Assembly (NCBI RefSeq): GCF_000308475.2 | Contig: NZ_BAFT02000038.1 | Span: 248,001 to 312,000, forward strand | Direction of reading: 5' to 3' | Length of the DNA stretch: 64,000 nt | Origin: Nocardia brasiliensis NBRC 14402 | GTDB lineage: Bacteria; Actinomycetota; Actinomycetes; Mycobacteriales; Mycobacteriaceae | Part shown: piece by piece, positions 45,282-55,628 of the stretch | Position numbering within the stretch: the first letter of the stretch is position 1 | Layout of the letters: every line of letters begins with the position of its first letter | Notes under the pieces: model-generated | Databases searched by the model: none | Told to the model about the DNA's origin: nothing | The model's input: the letters and a program-made list of their open reading frames with translations, nothing else | Program-made: the position numbers and the translations under genes

Positions 45282-47705
45282 TCAGGCTCCTGCACTATTT
45301 GCGGTCGGAAACAGTTCCCGTTTGTCGCCGAGCAGCGCCGCGCTCACCCACCAGGCCACCTCGACGAGCACGATTCCGACGGCGCCGCAAATGAATGCGG
45401 CCGTGGTGAGCGCGACGTTCGACGGGTCGAGCTTGAAGAAGTCCCGGGTGAACGGCACCGTGAACAAGAACACATACGCCGCGATCGAGGCGCCGATCAG
45501 CACCACCTTCCACCACACGTACGGCCGGGCCACAATGGCCAGCACCCACACCGCGATCATGATCAGCGTGATCAACGCGGTGGTACCCGCCTGCTCCTTC
45601 TGCTGCTCGGTGGCCTCCGGGCCCGCATAGGCGATCAGGTAGGCCACGAAGGTGGCCACACCGATCACCACGCCCGACGGGATGGCCAATCGCATGACGC
45701 GCCGGACGAATCCGCTGCGGGCGCGCTCGTTGTTCGGTGCCAGCGAGAGGATGAAGGCCGGGATGCCGATGGTGAACCAGGCCGCGATGGTGACGTGGCG
45801 TGGCAGGAACGGATAGCCGATCGGGTCGTAACCGAAGATCTGCGAACCGACGCCCGCGAGGCCGATCAGGAACGCGAGCAGCACCGAGTAGACGGTCTTG
45901 GTGAGGAACAGGTTCGAGACCCGCTCGATATTGCCGATCACCCGGCGGCCCTCGCCCACCACGTACGGCAGGGTGGCGAACTTGTTGTCCAGCAAGACGA
46001 TCTGCGCCACCGCACGGGTGGCCGGGCTGCCCGCGCCCATCGCCACGCCGATATCGGAATCCTTCAGCGCGAGCACATCGTTCACGCCGTCGCCGGTCAT
46101 CGCGACGGTGTGCCCGCGCGACTGCAACGCAGCCACCATGGCGCGCTTCTGGTCCGGGCGGACCCGGCCGAAGGTGGTCTTGTCCTCCAGCACGTCGGCG
46201 AGTTGGTCACGGTCGTCGGGCAATTCGCGCGCGTCCACGGCGTGATCGCCGCCGGGCAGATCGAGCGAGGAGGCGACCGCGCCGACCGAGACGGCGTTGT
46301 CGCCGGAGATCACCTTGATCGACACGTTCTGGTCGGCGAAGTATTCGAGCGTTTCCTTGGCGTCGGGCCGGACCCGCTGCTCCAGCACGACCAGCGCCGC
46401 GGGCCGCACGGTGCCCGGCGCGTCCGGGGCGTCCACCGGACGGTCGCTGCGCGCGAGCAGCAGGATGCGCAACCCCGAAGACCCGAGTTCCTCTGCCACC
46501 CTGGCGTCTTCGGAGGCCGGGTCGAGCAGTACGTCGGGCGCGCCGAGCAGCCAGTCGCCGTGTTCGCCGTAGGAGCAGCCGCTCCACTTCTTGGCCGAGG
46601 AGAACGGGGCGACGGCGGTGCGCTGCCAACCCGGCCCGTCCGGCAGCGCCTCCGCGATGGCCTGCACGCTCGCGTTCGGGCGCGGATCGTCGGCCGCCAG
46701 CGCGGCCAGCGCCTGCCGGACGTCGTTGTCCGCGAACGAGTCCAGCGTCTTGATCTCCGACAGGCGCATGCCGTTCTCGGTCAGTGTGCCGGTCTTGTCC
46801 GCGCACACCACGTCCACCCGGGCCAGACCCTCGATCGCGGGCAGCTCCTGCACCAGGCATTTGCGCCGGCCCAGCCGCACCACGCCGACCGCGAACGCGA
46901 CCGAGGTCATCAGCACCAGCCCCTCGGGCACCATCGGCACCAGCGCCGCGACCATGCCGGTCACCGCGGGCCGCCACGATTCCTTGCTGGAGACCAGCTG
47001 GTTGTAGATGCTGAGCGCGCCCGCCGGGATCAGCAGGTAGGTGATCACCTTGAGGATCGTGTCGATACCGCTGCGCAGCTCCGACTTCACCAGGGTGAAC
47101 TTGCTGGCCTCGTCGGCCAGCTTCGCCGCGTACGCGTCCTTGCCGACCTTCGTCGCGCGGTAGCAGCCGGAGCCGGACACCACGTAGCTGCCGGACATCA
47201 CCTGGTCGCCGATCTGCTTGTCGATCGGGTCCGCCTCGCCGGTGAGCAGCGATTCATCGACCTCCAGCAGCGAGGTCTCGGCCACCTCGCCGTCCACCAC
47301 GATCTGGTCGCCGGGACCCAGCTCGATCAGATCGTCGAGCACCACCTCGCGCGGGGCCACCTCGACCGCCTTGCCGTCGCGGCGCACGGTCGGCTTGGCC
47401 TGGCTGACGATGGCCAACTGATCCAGGGTGCGCTTGGCGCGGACCTCCTGGATGATGCCGACCGCGCTGTTCGCGACGATCAACAGGCCGAACATGCCGT
47501 CGATGATCGAGCCGGTGGACAGCACCAGAATGAACAGCACGCCGAGGATGGCGTTGATCCGGGTGAAGACATTGGCCCGGATGATGTCGCGCACCGAACG
47601 ACTGGCCCGATCGGGCACGTCGTTGGTGAGCCCGTCGCGGCGACGTTGCTCGACCTCCGCCGCGGTCAGTCCGGTGGCACGCGATGCCTGCACGGTAGTC
47701 GACAT
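45282..47705 (-). CDS. ctpE: P-type cation ATPase, CtpE-like
   Basis: The 807-residue membrane pump has the phosphorylation motif [12 protein letters not shown] (Asp about residue 297), the actuator motif LLTGEAD, and the hinge [21 protein letters not shown]. Membrane helices flank these at about 50-90, 240-290 and 600-800. The overall sequence and length resemble mycobacterial CtpE, reported as a Ca2+ transporter; the substrate here is inferred by homology. ATG 47705 is chosen over 47738 since it leaves the divergent rarD gene some 5' space. Only about 14 bp separate this start from rarD's. Confidence 0.85.
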   Translation of the reverse strand: MSTTVQASRATGLTAAEVEQRRRDGLTNDVPDRASRSVRDIIRANVFTRINAILGVLFILVLSTGSIIDGMFGLLIVANSAVGIIQEVRAKRTLDQLAIVSQAKPTVRRDGKAVEVAPREVVLDDLIELGPGDQIVVDGEVAETSLLEVDESLLTGEADPIDKQIGDQVMSGSYVVSGSGCYRATKVGKDAYAAKLADEASKFTLVKSELRSGIDTILKVITYLLIPAGALSIYNQLVSSKESWRPAVTGMVAALVPMVPEGLVLMTSVAFAVGVVRLGRRKCLVQELPAIEGLARVDVVCADKTGTLTENGMRLSEIKTLDSFADNDVRQALAALAADDPRPNASVQAIAEALPDGPGWQRTAVAPFSSAKKWSGCSYGEHGDWLLGAPDVLLDPASEDARVAEELGSSGLRILLLARSDRPVDAPDAPGTVRPAALVVLEQRVRPDAKETLEYFADQNVSIKVISGDNAVSVGAVASSLDLPGGDHAVDARELPDDRDQLADVLEDKTTFGRVRPDQKRAMVAALQSRGHTVAMTGDGVNDVLALKDSDIGVAMGAGSPATRAVAQIVLLDNKFATLPYVVGEGRRVIGNIERVSNLFLTKTVYSVLLAFLIGLAGVGSQIFGYDPIGYPFLPRHVTIAAWFTIGIPAFILSLAPNNERARSGFVRRVMRLAIPSGVVIGVATFVAYLIAYAGPEATEQQKEQAGTTALITLIMIAVWVLAIVARPYVWWKVVLIGASIAAYVFLFTVPFTRDFFKLDPSNVALTTAAFICGAVGIVLVEVAWWVSAALLGDKRELFPTANSAGA

Positions 47706-47719
47706 GACCGCAAGGCTAC

Positions 47720-48673
47720 GTGAGAAGTAGCGTCGCAAGCGTGCAGCGGAACCGGTCTATCCCTGGTGTTGCGTTCGGTACGAGCGCCTTTTTCCTCTGG
47801 GGTCTGTTCCCCGCGTTCTTCGGGTTGCTGGCGTTCGCCGGTGCCGCGGAGGTGGTCGCGCAGCGCATTCTGTGGACGCTGGTGGTGGTGCTCGCGGTAC
47901 TGGCGGCGACCGGGCGGCTCGGGCAGCTGCGCGGGATCGACGGGCGGACCTGGCGGCTGGCCGCCCTGGCCTCGGCGGCGATCGCGGTGAACTGGGGCGT
48001 GTACGTCTACGGGGTGATCTCCGGGCACGTCGTGGAGTGCGCGCTGGGCTACTTCATCAACCCTCTGGTCACCGTCGCGTTCGGCGTGGTGATCTTCCGC
48101 GAGCGGCTGGCGCCCGCACAGTGGGTCGCGCTCGGGCTCGGGGCCACAGCGGTGGCCGTGCTGACCGTCGACTACGGCAGGCCGCCGGTGATCGCGCTCA
48201 TCCTGGCCTGTTCGTTCGCGACGTACGGTCTGGTCAAGAAGGTGATCCCGTTGGACGCGCTACGCGGGATCGCCGCCGAGGGGGTGGTGGCCGCGCCGTT
48301 CGCGCTGGCCTTCGTGATCGTGCTCGCGATGCTCGGCCGCAGCGAATTCGCCTCCGGCCCCGGGCATACCGCACTGATGCTGGCCACCGGACCGGTCACC
48401 CTGGTGCCGCTACTGCTGTTTTCGGTTGCCGCGCAGCGAGTTCCGCTGTCCACCATGGGCCTGCTCCAATACCTCACGCCCGCCCTGCAGATGGCCTGGG
48501 GCGTCGCCGTCGCGCACGAGCCGATGCCCGCCTCCCGCTGGGCCGGTTTCGCCCTCATCTGGACCGCCCTGGCCGTCTTCACCACCCACGCCCTGCTCCG
48601 CGCCCGCCGCACCCGGCACGCCGCCCGCCGAGACGACCCTGCCCCCAGCAGCAAGGCCGACTCCGAAGCCTGA
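47720..48673 (+). CDS. rarD: EamA/RarD family transporter
   Basis: The 317-residue protein has ten predicted helices as two EamA repeats; [20 protein letters not shown] and [27 protein letters not shown] are typical of RarD. EamA proteins export metabolites, though RarD itself has an uncertain substrate (chloramphenicol sensitivity in Escherichia coli). GTG 47720 is preceded by an AAGG; a second GTG at 47741 is equally possible. It is divergent from ctpE with almost no intergenic space, so promoters must overlap within the coding starts. Followed by the convergent Emb gene. Confidence 0.82.
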   Translation: MRSSVASVQRNRSIPGVAFGTSAFFLWGLFPAFFGLLAFAGAAEVVAQRILWTLVVVLAVLAATGRLGQLRGIDGRTWRLAALASAAIAVNWGVYVYGVISGHVVECALGYFINPLVTVAFGVVIFRERLAPAQWVALGLGATAVAVLTVDYGRPPVIALILACSFATYGLVKKVIPLDALRGIAAEGVVAAPFALAFVIVLAMLGRSEFASGPGHTALMLATGPVTLVPLLLFSVAAQRVPLSTMGLLQYLTPALQMAWGVAVAHEPMPASRWAGFALIWTALAVFTTHALLRARRTRHAARRDDPAPSSKADSEA

Positions 48674-48721
48674 GGCGTGAATCCACGTCCCGGTGGGTGA
48701 CGAAGACGTCCTGACCGCCGG

Positions 48722-51700
48722 TTACCAGGCGGTGTTGATGTGGCCTGGGGTCCAGGTGCCCCAGCGGCGGGTCTCGTCGACCGTCACCTTCGCGGGCTGG
48801 GCGTTGGCGTCCAAGGGGAGGTACTGCTCGATCGAGCCCCAGTCACGATCCCAGTCGTTGTTCAGGTAGGTGGGCAGGGCGCGGGCGGAGAAGAGGAGCT
48901 GGGTCCAGCCGAGCGGACCGCCACCGTCGTGCGCCTGCCAGAGGTTGGTGATGGTGGCGCCGTTGCGGTCCGGCAGGATCCGATACACCGGGAGTTCGGC
49001 GACGCCCGCATAGGTGGGCGCCAGGTTCTGGCAGGGGAAGTTCATGCCGACCTCCCAGTCCAGCAGGACCGGCGTCTGCGAACCCACCACGGCCGTCATG
49101 GTTTTCAGCTGCGGCACCCGCGGCGGGGTCACCGCCAGCCACTGGTCCTTGCCGAGATCCTTGTCACTGGCGACGATCCGGACGACGTCGGCGTCCGCGG
49201 GCAGCCGGTCGAACGGGACCCGCACATTGCGCCACGACGGGGACGGCCCGATATCGATCGGATCGACACTGCCCAGGGTGACCGCCGTGCCGTCGGCCGC
49301 GGACCGCCCGTACTCGACGCGCAGCTCCTGACCGGGGTGCACGATGCCGTCGCTGTCCACGTGCCGGATCCGGCCCGCCACCGAGATCGCGATGATCGGA
49401 CCGCGACTTCCGCTGCTGTCCTGCGGAAGTCGATACCAGCCGCTGGTCAGCTCGGCGGGCACCTGCGCGCCGTCGCGGTAGCTGCCCAGCACCGGAATGG
49501 CCGCCGGATCCAGACCGAACGGCAGCGGGACATTGCTGCCGTTGATCCCGGCGCCCGAGGTACCGGTCTCCGAGCCCGGCGATTTCGACCCCGCCTTCGG
49601 ATCGGCGGTATCGCCGGAATCGGCGCTGGTGACGGAATTCGCTTTGCCCGTGGTGGATTCGACCTCGTCGGAGGTGAGGTCGGTCGCCACCCCGTTCGGG
49701 GTGAAACCGGTGGTCTGCGGGCTGGCCAGCGCCGTCGCGGCCGAACCGGTCAGCGGGCTGAGCACCGATGCGTTGGGATCGGTCTCGATCAGCACCTGAT
49801 CGGCCAGGCCGCAGCCGCCGGAAACCGCCGAGGACAGGTTCGATTGCGCGAGCGAATACGACGGATATTGCGCAACAGCGGCTTTCGCGAACGACAGCAC
49901 CTCGAACAGCACCATGGCCGCCGCGATCACGGCGAGCAGGGGCACGCGTGCGATCCGCCCGGGCAGCGAGCCCGGGCGCGGCGCGGTTTCCGGGCGAATG
50001 TGGAACCACGCCGCGAGCACCAGCGCGAGCACCGAAAGCCCCGCGGCAAAGCTCGACAGGCCGAAGCCCGCGAGAGTCGGCGGCTTGTCCCACCACGGGA
50101 TGCCCCACGCCGAGACATACCAATAGCCGTTCGCACCGACGAAAGTCAGCGCCAGCGCGAAGAAGATCGCGGCGGCGAACAGCGCCCGGTTCCGTAGCGG
50201 ACGCATGACCCGCGGGCTGATCGCGACCGCGGTGAGCGCCGCGACGCAGGCGGCCAGGCCGGCGAAGACGCCGAACTGGTGGGTCCACTTCGTCGGCGAG
50301 AACATCAGGAACACCATCGCCGCGAAGGTGATGCCGATGAGCCTGCGCGACGGACCGACCGCGGTGCCCGGGATGTGCCCGCCCCGGCGCAGCATCGTGA
50401 CCACGCACGCGACCAGACCGAGCAGCAGCACGAACATGCCGAACCGCCGGGTCAGCCAGCCGTCGGCATTGATCTGCAGCAGGTACTGGTAGCGCAGGAA
50501 CTCGAAGAACCAGGACTCGCCGGGGCCGATCCGGCCGTGCACGTAGAACATCTCGCGGGCACCGGCCAGTGTCCGGTCCGCGAAGACGACGGTCAGCACC
50601 ACCACGCCGGCCGCCAGCCCGGGCAGCAGCAGCGCGAGATAACCGGACTTCTTCGCCCGCTGCACCAGCACCGCGGTCATCGTGCGCGCGCCGGCCGCGA
50701 GCGCGCCGAGGCAGATCAATCCGGACGGCGCGGCGGTCAGGGTGAACGCCGCGACGATGATCGCCAGGGCGTACGGCAGCAGCCTGCGGGTCGCGACGGC
50801 CCGCTCGACCGACGCCCAGGTGAGGATCACGCCAAGGGCCACAAAGGGTTCCGCGCGCAAGCCGTTGTTGTAGGGCATCCAGAACGCGAGGAACACCAGC
50901 GCGCTGGTCCAGACCACGATTCGGTTGTCGCGCAGCGCGACGCCCAGGCGCGGCAGGATCTCGCGGCTGATCACCCACCAGGCGAGGACACCGACGAGCA
51001 AGGTGGGCAACCGAACCCAGGGACTCACCGACGACACCCGGGCCAGCAGCGAGATCATGTCGGTGTAGGGCGTATAGAACGGCCCCTCGTCGACGCTGAA
51101 CCAGCGGTAGTAGTTCGACATGAAGCCCGAACTCTGCGAGGCGCGGGCCATGCCGAGGATGTAGCCGTCGTCGGAAGTGTTGGCGCCGATGAAGTGCCAC
51201 ACCAGCAGCGTGGCGAACACCAGGTAGTCCGGCGGCCGCAGCCGCCACCACCGGGTGGGCAGGAAGCGTCGCGACGCGCGGCCGTCGTTGCTGTCCAAGC
51301 GGTACAGCGCGATCAGGGCAACCACCGTGGCCAACGCCGCCAGCCCGATCGCGATGCGCTTCACGACGGTCGGCGAGGACGAAAACCGGGAATCCACTTG
51401 GACATTCACGTGCAGGCCGGCCGGCGCCGCACCGGTCAGCTCGCTGAACACGCCCACCACCTGCGGGCGGATATCGCCGCCGAACTCCTTGCCCGCATCG
51501 GCGAGGCCCTGCACCGACACGGTGGTCCGCTGCGTGTTCATCTCGATCGCGAGCGCACAGGACCCGTTGCGGACCGCGCTCAGCGACGACGACCACAGCA
51601 GCATGTTGCGCGAGACCACGTCCACCCGGCCCGGCCGGTCCGCGGTGTCCGCGACGACCTTGACGACGAAGCCGTAGCGTTCCAGATCCGGGGACTGCCG

Positions 51701-52027
51701 CGGAATCGTCGACAGCACAACGCCGCCCGTGTCGGCGAGCGCGTCGAAGGCGGCGCACGGGATCTCGGCGGACAGGTCCATCGGCGCGTAGGTGATCAGC
51801 GGCGCGGTCACCGAGGTCACCGCCGCGGCCTGCGGCCACGACACACTCGCCTGATCCTGTTGCACCGGAAGAAAAGGCAGCGACACCGCGGCGAGCACCG
51901 CGATGAGACCGCTGACGATCGCGAGCAACCGCAGGCGCCGGGCGCCGTTCGTGCTGCGCGGTTCTTGCTGGTCTCCATGCTGTGCCGGGGGTCGAGGAGA
52001 TTCGCGCACAGCGTCAGAGACAGTCAC
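48722..52027 (-). CDS. Arabinosyltransferase of the EmbA/B/C family
   Basis: The 1101-residue membrane enzyme uses decaprenyl-phosphoryl-arabinose to extend arabinan of arabinogalactan or lipoarabinomannan; Emb proteins are targets of ethambutol. It has about 13-15 helices, the GT-C signature in IGANTSDDGYILGMARAS (Asp-Asp pair near residues 285-290), and a large C-terminal carbohydrate-binding portion after residue about 700. GTG 52027 is preferred since a TAGCAT box lies 8 nt upstream, giving a leaderless mRNA; a GTG at 52063 is possible. A single copy is seen here, not the usual emb cluster, so paralogues are probably elsewhere. Confidence 0.88.
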   Translation of the reverse strand: MTVSDAVRESPRPPAQHGDQQEPRSTNGARRLRLLAIVSGLIAVLAAVSLPFLPVQQDQASVSWPQAAAVTSVTAPLITYAPMDLSAEIPCAAFDALADTGGVVLSTIPRQSPDLERYGFVVKVVADTADRPGRVDVVSRNMLLWSSSLSAVRNGSCALAIEMNTQRTTVSVQGLADAGKEFGGDIRPQVVGVFSELTGAAPAGLHVNVQVDSRFSSSPTVVKRIAIGLAALATVVALIALYRLDSNDGRASRRFLPTRWWRLRPPDYLVFATLLVWHFIGANTSDDGYILGMARASQSSGFMSNYYRWFSVDEGPFYTPYTDMISLLARVSSVSPWVRLPTLLVGVLAWWVISREILPRLGVALRDNRIVVWTSALVFLAFWMPYNNGLRAEPFVALGVILTWASVERAVATRRLLPYALAIIVAAFTLTAAPSGLICLGALAAGARTMTAVLVQRAKKSGYLALLLPGLAAGVVVLTVVFADRTLAGAREMFYVHGRIGPGESWFFEFLRYQYLLQINADGWLTRRFGMFVLLLGLVACVVTMLRRGGHIPGTAVGPSRRLIGITFAAMVFLMFSPTKWTHQFGVFAGLAACVAALTAVAISPRVMRPLRNRALFAAAIFFALALTFVGANGYWYVSAWGIPWWDKPPTLAGFGLSSFAAGLSVLALVLAAWFHIRPETAPRPGSLPGRIARVPLLAVIAAAMVLFEVLSFAKAAVAQYPSYSLAQSNLSSAVSGGCGLADQVLIETDPNASVLSPLTGSAATALASPQTTGFTPNGVATDLTSDEVESTTGKANSVTSADSGDTADPKAGSKSPGSETGTSGAGINGSNVPLPFGLDPAAIPVLGSYRDGAQVPAELTSGWYRLPQDSSGSRGPIIAISVAGRIRHVDSDGIVHPGQELRVEYGRSAADGTAVTLGSVDPIDIGPSPSWRNVRVPFDRLPADADVVRIVASDKDLGKDQWLAVTPPRVPQLKTMTAVVGSQTPVLLDWEVGMNFPCQNLAPTYAGVAELPVYRILPDRNGATITNLWQAHDGGGPLGWTQLLFSARALPTYLNNDWDRDWGSIEQYLPLDANAQPAKVTVDETRRWGTWTPGHINTAW

Positions 52028-52035
52028 GACGGTGC

Positions 52036-52041
52036 ATGCTA
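52036..52041 (-). promoter_or_regulatory. -10 box for a leaderless Emb transcript
   Basis: TAGCAT on the minus strand is followed by 8 nt and GTG 52027, so transcription would begin at or next to the start codon. No ribosome-binding site is visible. Confidence 0.4.
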
Positions 52042-52160
52042 GCGCGAAAACATCGGACGACACAGAGTGCCAGGTACATGCGTCCGAATCGCGTGCGCGG
52101 CGGTTGGCATCCCACCGCGCCGCGGCCGGCCATGCGGAGCCGACCGCGACGGCCGCGGTA

Positions 52161-52694
52161 CTAGCTGCAGGCCACGGACTGCTGACCGAGGTTGGTCAGC
52201 ATGGCGCAGGCCCACGCCTTCTGGATTTTCCACTTGCCGTTCTCCGCGACAAATGGCACGTCGACAATATTCTCCTGGCCATTGAGGACGACCTTGGCCT
52301 TGGCGTTGACGCTGTCGCCGAAGGCTGTCACATCGGTTACCTCGACATTGACATTGGCGCCCTTGGCCGCCTCGGCGAGACGGTTCGGCAGTTCCGGGTC
52401 GGCCTCCGCGCCCTGCACGCCGTCCAGCTTCTCCGCGTTCGGCACCGACGGGTCGAGCGCCCGCTGCAACTGGGCGTTCAACTCGACTGGCGTCGGGACC
52501 GGCGGCAGGTTCGCGCTCGCCGTCGCCGACGCCTTGGCGCTGGTCGAGGTCTTGGCGGCCGGCTTGCTGTCCTTGTCGTCGCTGCACGCGGTCATGCCGA
52601 GCGCCGCGACGACAGCCAAACCGGCGATCGCGATGCGTCCAGTCTTACGAAGCTTCAACTGCTCGTCCTTTGCGTTCGAGTAGGTCCGTGTCAT
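52161..52694 (-). CDS. MTB12-like lipoprotein
   Basis: The 177-residue protein has an N-terminal signal and lipobox GMTAC (Cys about residue 37), a short Ala/Thr/Ser linker and a C-terminal domain starting PPVPTPVELNAQLQRALDPSVPNAEKLDGV, which is the signature of the low-molecular-weight antigen MTB12 (CFP-2) family. The end has two cysteines likely in a disulphide. Function in the family is unclear; the domain occurs mainly in mycolate bacteria. ATG 52694; no partner gene besides the Emb gene just downstream on the same strand, 133 bp away. Confidence 0.82.
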   Translation of the reverse strand: MTRTYSNAKDEQLKLRKTGRIAIAGLAVVAALGMTACSDDKDSKPAAKTSTSAKASATASANLPPVPTPVELNAQLQRALDPSVPNAEKLDGVQGAEADPELPNRLAEAAKGANVNVEVTDVTAFGDSVNAKAKVVLNGQENIVDVPFVAENGKWKIQKAWACAMLTNLGQQSVACS

Positions 52695-52855
52695 GTTCCA
52701 CCGATGGCAGCCTCCACCCGAACCGGCGGCGCTGCACGAGCTCCCAGGCTACCGGCACCGCGGAGCACCGCGTGGATCCACACGGGACGGACTGATGTCG
52801 TCGGCAGCGAACGTACGCGTCACGCTCGGCGATGTCGAGCCGTTCACCGCCGATC

Positions 52856-54289
52856 TCACTGCAGACTGCGCAACGGATCGGCTCTGGTCAGATCCGCGTC
52901 ATCCGCGGCGAAGGTGCGGGCCGGACCGGGACCGGTGGACCGGGTCTCGAACCGCACGGTCACCACGCCGTAGCCGCCGCCCTGCACCCAGCCGTGACCG
53001 TACTCGGGATGCTCGACGTCCATGCCGCGATGCCAGATCGGCACCGACAGCGTGGGCTCGGCGGTCGCGATATCGGGCAGCAGCTGCGCCGGGACGAGTC
53101 CGGTCGCCGCGGGCGCCGGGCCGTCCGCGGTCCAGCCCTCGTCCTCGGCGGCCGTGCTGTGCTCGGCGATGGGCGCCTGATCCAGTTCGGGGAACAACGA
53201 TTCCTGCCGCACCGTGGACAGCCCGCCGTAGCCCACCCCGACCAGCCGGATCGGGCCGAGTTCGGCCGGATCGATCGCCGAGCGCTGTGCCGCGGTGGAC
53301 AGCGTGGTGAGATCCTCGGTGGCATACGGCAGGGTGAACGAGCGGGTCACGATGCTCATATCGGACTTCTTCAGCTTGAGCACCACGGTGCGGGCCGCCC
53401 GCCCGTCCTTGCCCAGCCTGCGGTGCGCGGCCGCCGCCATCGCCTCGATCGCGGGGCGCAGCTGGGCGAGCGTGACGATATCGGTCTCGTAGGTGGTCTC
53501 GGCGCTGATCTGTTTGGCCTCGGCCCGCTCCGCGACCGGCCGGTCGTCGACCCCGCGGGCCAGCCGGTGCAGCGCCGCGCCGACGCTGCCGCCGAGGATC
53601 GACACCGCCTCCGATTCCGGCAGCGCGGCGAACGCGCCGACCGTCTCGATACCGAGCGAACGCAGCTTGTGCTCGGCGACCGGGCCGATCCCCCACAGTT
53701 TGCGGACCGGCAGCGCGGCCAGCATCTGCTGCTGCTCGTCCGGCGAAACCACCCGGATCCCATCGGGTTTGGCGAGGCCGGAGGCGATCTTGGCGAGCTG
53801 TTTGCCGGTGCCCGCGCCCACCGACGCGGTGAGCCCGGTGCGTTCGCGCACCGCCGCGCGCAACTGCTCGCAGAACTCGTGCACCTGCGCCACCGTGGCG
53901 CCGGTCAGTTCGGCGGGCTCCCCGAAGGCCTCGTCGAACGAGAGCGTCTCCAGCACCGGGATGCGACTGCGCAGGGTGTCGAACACCTGCCCGCTCAGCA
54001 CGCCGTACACCGCGCCGCGCGGCGGCACCACCACCGCGGTGACGCCGACCAGCCTGCGCGCCTGATGCATCGGCATCGCGGAGCGCGCGCCGTAGACCCG
54101 TGCCTCGTAGCTGGCGCCCGCGACCACGCCGCGCCCGCCCGTGCCGCCGACGAGCACCGGCCTGCCGCGCAACGTGGGACGGGTCAGCTGCTCGACCGAG
54201 GCGAAGAACGCGTCCATATCGATGTGCAGCACCCACCGCCGAGCGGTACTGAGCGCGTCGGCGCGCTCGGGCGGATGCTGTGCGCTCAC
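52856..54289 (-). CDS. dinX: DNA polymerase IV, DinX-type Y-family translesion polymerase
   Basis: The 477-residue polymerase shows the Y-family catalytic elements [18 protein letters not shown] (Asp residues near 22-24), [23 protein letters not shown] and [13 protein letters not shown] with the second catalytic Asp-Glu. The thumb ([20 protein letters not shown]) and little finger follow, then a C-terminal extension [23 protein letters not shown] seen in mycobacterial DinX (Rv1537). Start GTG 54289 overlaps the stop of a small upstream ORF (GTGA). It performs error-prone synthesis past lesions. The gene stands at the same relative place to ileS and lspA as in M. tuberculosis, as far as I recall. 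Confidence 0.9.
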   Translation of the reverse strand: MSAQHPPERADALSTARRWVLHIDMDAFFASVEQLTRPTLRGRPVLVGGTGGRGVVAGASYEARVYGARSAMPMHQARRLVGVTAVVVPPRGAVYGVLSGQVFDTLRSRIPVLETLSFDEAFGEPAELTGATVAQVHEFCEQLRAAVRERTGLTASVGAGTGKQLAKIASGLAKPDGIRVVSPDEQQQMLAALPVRKLWGIGPVAEHKLRSLGIETVGAFAALPESEAVSILGGSVGAALHRLARGVDDRPVAERAEAKQISAETTYETDIVTLAQLRPAIEAMAAAAHRRLGKDGRAARTVVLKLKKSDMSIVTRSFTLPYATEDLTTLSTAAQRSAIDPAELGPIRLVGVGYGGLSTVRQESLFPELDQAPIAEHSTAAEDEGWTADGPAPAATGLVPAQLLPDIATAEPTLSVPIWHRGMDVEHPEYGHGWVQGGGYGVVTVRFETRSTGPGPARTFAADDADLTRADPLRSLQ

Positions 54290-54423
54290 CGGGGTTTCGC
54301 CGAAGGTTTCCTCGCCTCGGGTATCCCGGCGGCCAGCACCGCCGCGCACATCGCCCTGGCGCGCAGGGCCAGCGGCTCGAGTTGCTCGGGAATCTGTGTG
54401 GCCGTCGCCTTGTCCGTACTCAC
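54286..54423 (-). CDS. Small ORF coupled to the polymerase IV gene
   Basis: A 45-codon frame from GTG 54423 ends in a TGA that overlaps the dinX-like GTG as GTGA. A TAGATT box lies 7 nt upstream of 54423, giving a leaderless transcript. The product begins [15 protein letters not shown] and ends in a basic tail KPSAKPR; no family is recognised. The combination of promoter position and overlap argues that translation begins here and is passed to dinX. Confidence 0.5.
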   Translation of the reverse strand: MSTDKATATQIPEQLEPLALRARAMCAAVLAAGIPEARKPSAKPR

Positions 54424-54430
54424 GACTCGG

Positions 54431-54436
54431 AATCTA
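54431..54436 (-). promoter_or_regulatory. -10 box for the dinX-like operon
   Basis: TAGATT on the minus strand, followed by 7 nt and the GTG of the small ORF at 54423. This fits a leaderless actinobacterial promoter. Confidence 0.45.
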
Positions 54437-54679
54437 CGCGCGCCCACCGACAACTCCGGGCAGGCGCCGACGCTGTGGGGTCACTGTGCGCTAGCCATTA
54501 GTTTCCTGTAGAGATCCGTGTGCGGACCCGGACCGCTCCCGGACGCGCGGCAACCGATTCTCGAGCCTGTGACCTGCACATATGCCGCCGAGTTCGGGGC
54601 ACTACACGGTCTCGGTGAACATTCGGCGAAGCGCGGGGACCGCCGTTGCCACACCGCGTGATGTGTGATGATCGGACCC

Positions 54680-55567
54680 ATGAAGATCCGCAAGGCCGTC
54701 ATCCCGGCCGCCGGTATCGGTTCCCGGCTCCTCCCGCTGACCAAGGCCATCCCGAAGGAGATGCTGCCGGTCGGCGACAAGCCGGTCATCGAGCACACGG
54801 TCCGCGAGCTGGTCTCCTCCGGCATCACCGACATCACCATCGTGGTCAGCAGCGGAAAGTCGCTGATCCAGGACCACTTCCGGCCGAACCCGGCCCTGGT
54901 GGCGCAGCTACGCGCGGACGGCAAGACCGCCTACGCGGACGCGGTCGAAGAGGTCGGCGAGCTGTCCCGGCTCGGCCATATCACCTACCTGGATCAGCAC
55001 GGTCCGTACGGCAACGGCACCCCGGTGCTCAACGCGGCCCGCAATCTCGGCGACGAGCCGATGCTGGTGCTGTGGCCGGACGACGTGTTCGTCGCCGATG
55101 TGCCGCGCGCCCAGCAGCTGATCAACGCCTACGAGCAGACCGGCGCGCCGGTGCTCGCCCTGATGCCGATGGACCCGACCGAATCGCAGCGCTACGGCGT
55201 CCCGGTGGTCGCCGACGACCAGGGTCACGGGTTGCTGCGCATCACCGGCCTGCGCGAGAAGCCCAAGCCCGAGGACGCGCCGTCCAACTACGCCGCGATC
55301 GGCGGCTACGTGGTGACCCCCGGCGTCATCGAGGAACTGCGCACCCAGACCCGCGCCTGGTACGAACACCGCACCGGCGAGGTCTATCTCACCGACGCGA
55401 TCAACGTGCACGCCGCCGACAACCCCGTCTACGGCCAGGTCATCCGCGGCCGCTGGTACGACACCGGCAACCCGGCCGACTATCTCGTCGCCCAGTTCGC
55501 CTCCGCACTGGCCAACCCCCAGTACGGACCCCTACTGCGCACCCTCGCCGAGGACACCGCGAGCTAG
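54680..55567 (+). CDS. galU: UTP-glucose-1-phosphate uridylyltransferase
   Basis: The 295-residue enzyme makes UDP-glucose for trehalose, glycogen and cell-wall polymers. The nucleotidyltransferase signature is AVIPAAGIGSRLLPLTKAIPKEMLPV at residues 5-30, with further motifs LDQHGPYGNGTPVLNA and RYGVPVV. ATG 54680 is used; the in-frame GTG at 54665 lies close and is less likely. The 256-bp gap upstream, between the dinX operon and galU, holds its promoter. A terminator hairpin follows. Firm identification. Confidence 0.93.
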   Translation: MKIRKAVIPAAGIGSRLLPLTKAIPKEMLPVGDKPVIEHTVRELVSSGITDITIVVSSGKSLIQDHFRPNPALVAQLRADGKTAYADAVEEVGELSRLGHITYLDQHGPYGNGTPVLNAARNLGDEPMLVLWPDDVFVADVPRAQQLINAYEQTGAPVLALMPMDPTESQRYGVPVVADDQGHGLLRITGLREKPKPEDAPSNYAAIGGYVVTPGVIEELRTQTRAWYEHRTGEVYLTDAINVHAADNPVYGQVIRGRWYDTGNPADYLVAQFASALANPQYGPLLRTLAEDTAS

Positions 55568-55578
55568 TCCCCGCGGCC

Positions 55579-55607
55579 GTGCGCATCCGCGGTTCGCGGA
55601 TGCGCAC
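55579..55607. terminator. Terminator between galU and the NlpC/P60 gene
   Basis: A perfect 13-bp stem, GTGCGCATCCGCG (55579-55591) and its complement (55595-55607), with a 3-nt loop, located between two convergent 3' ends. Confidence 0.75.
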
Positions 55608-55628
55608 ACCGGGCAGCGCCGAGCCGGG

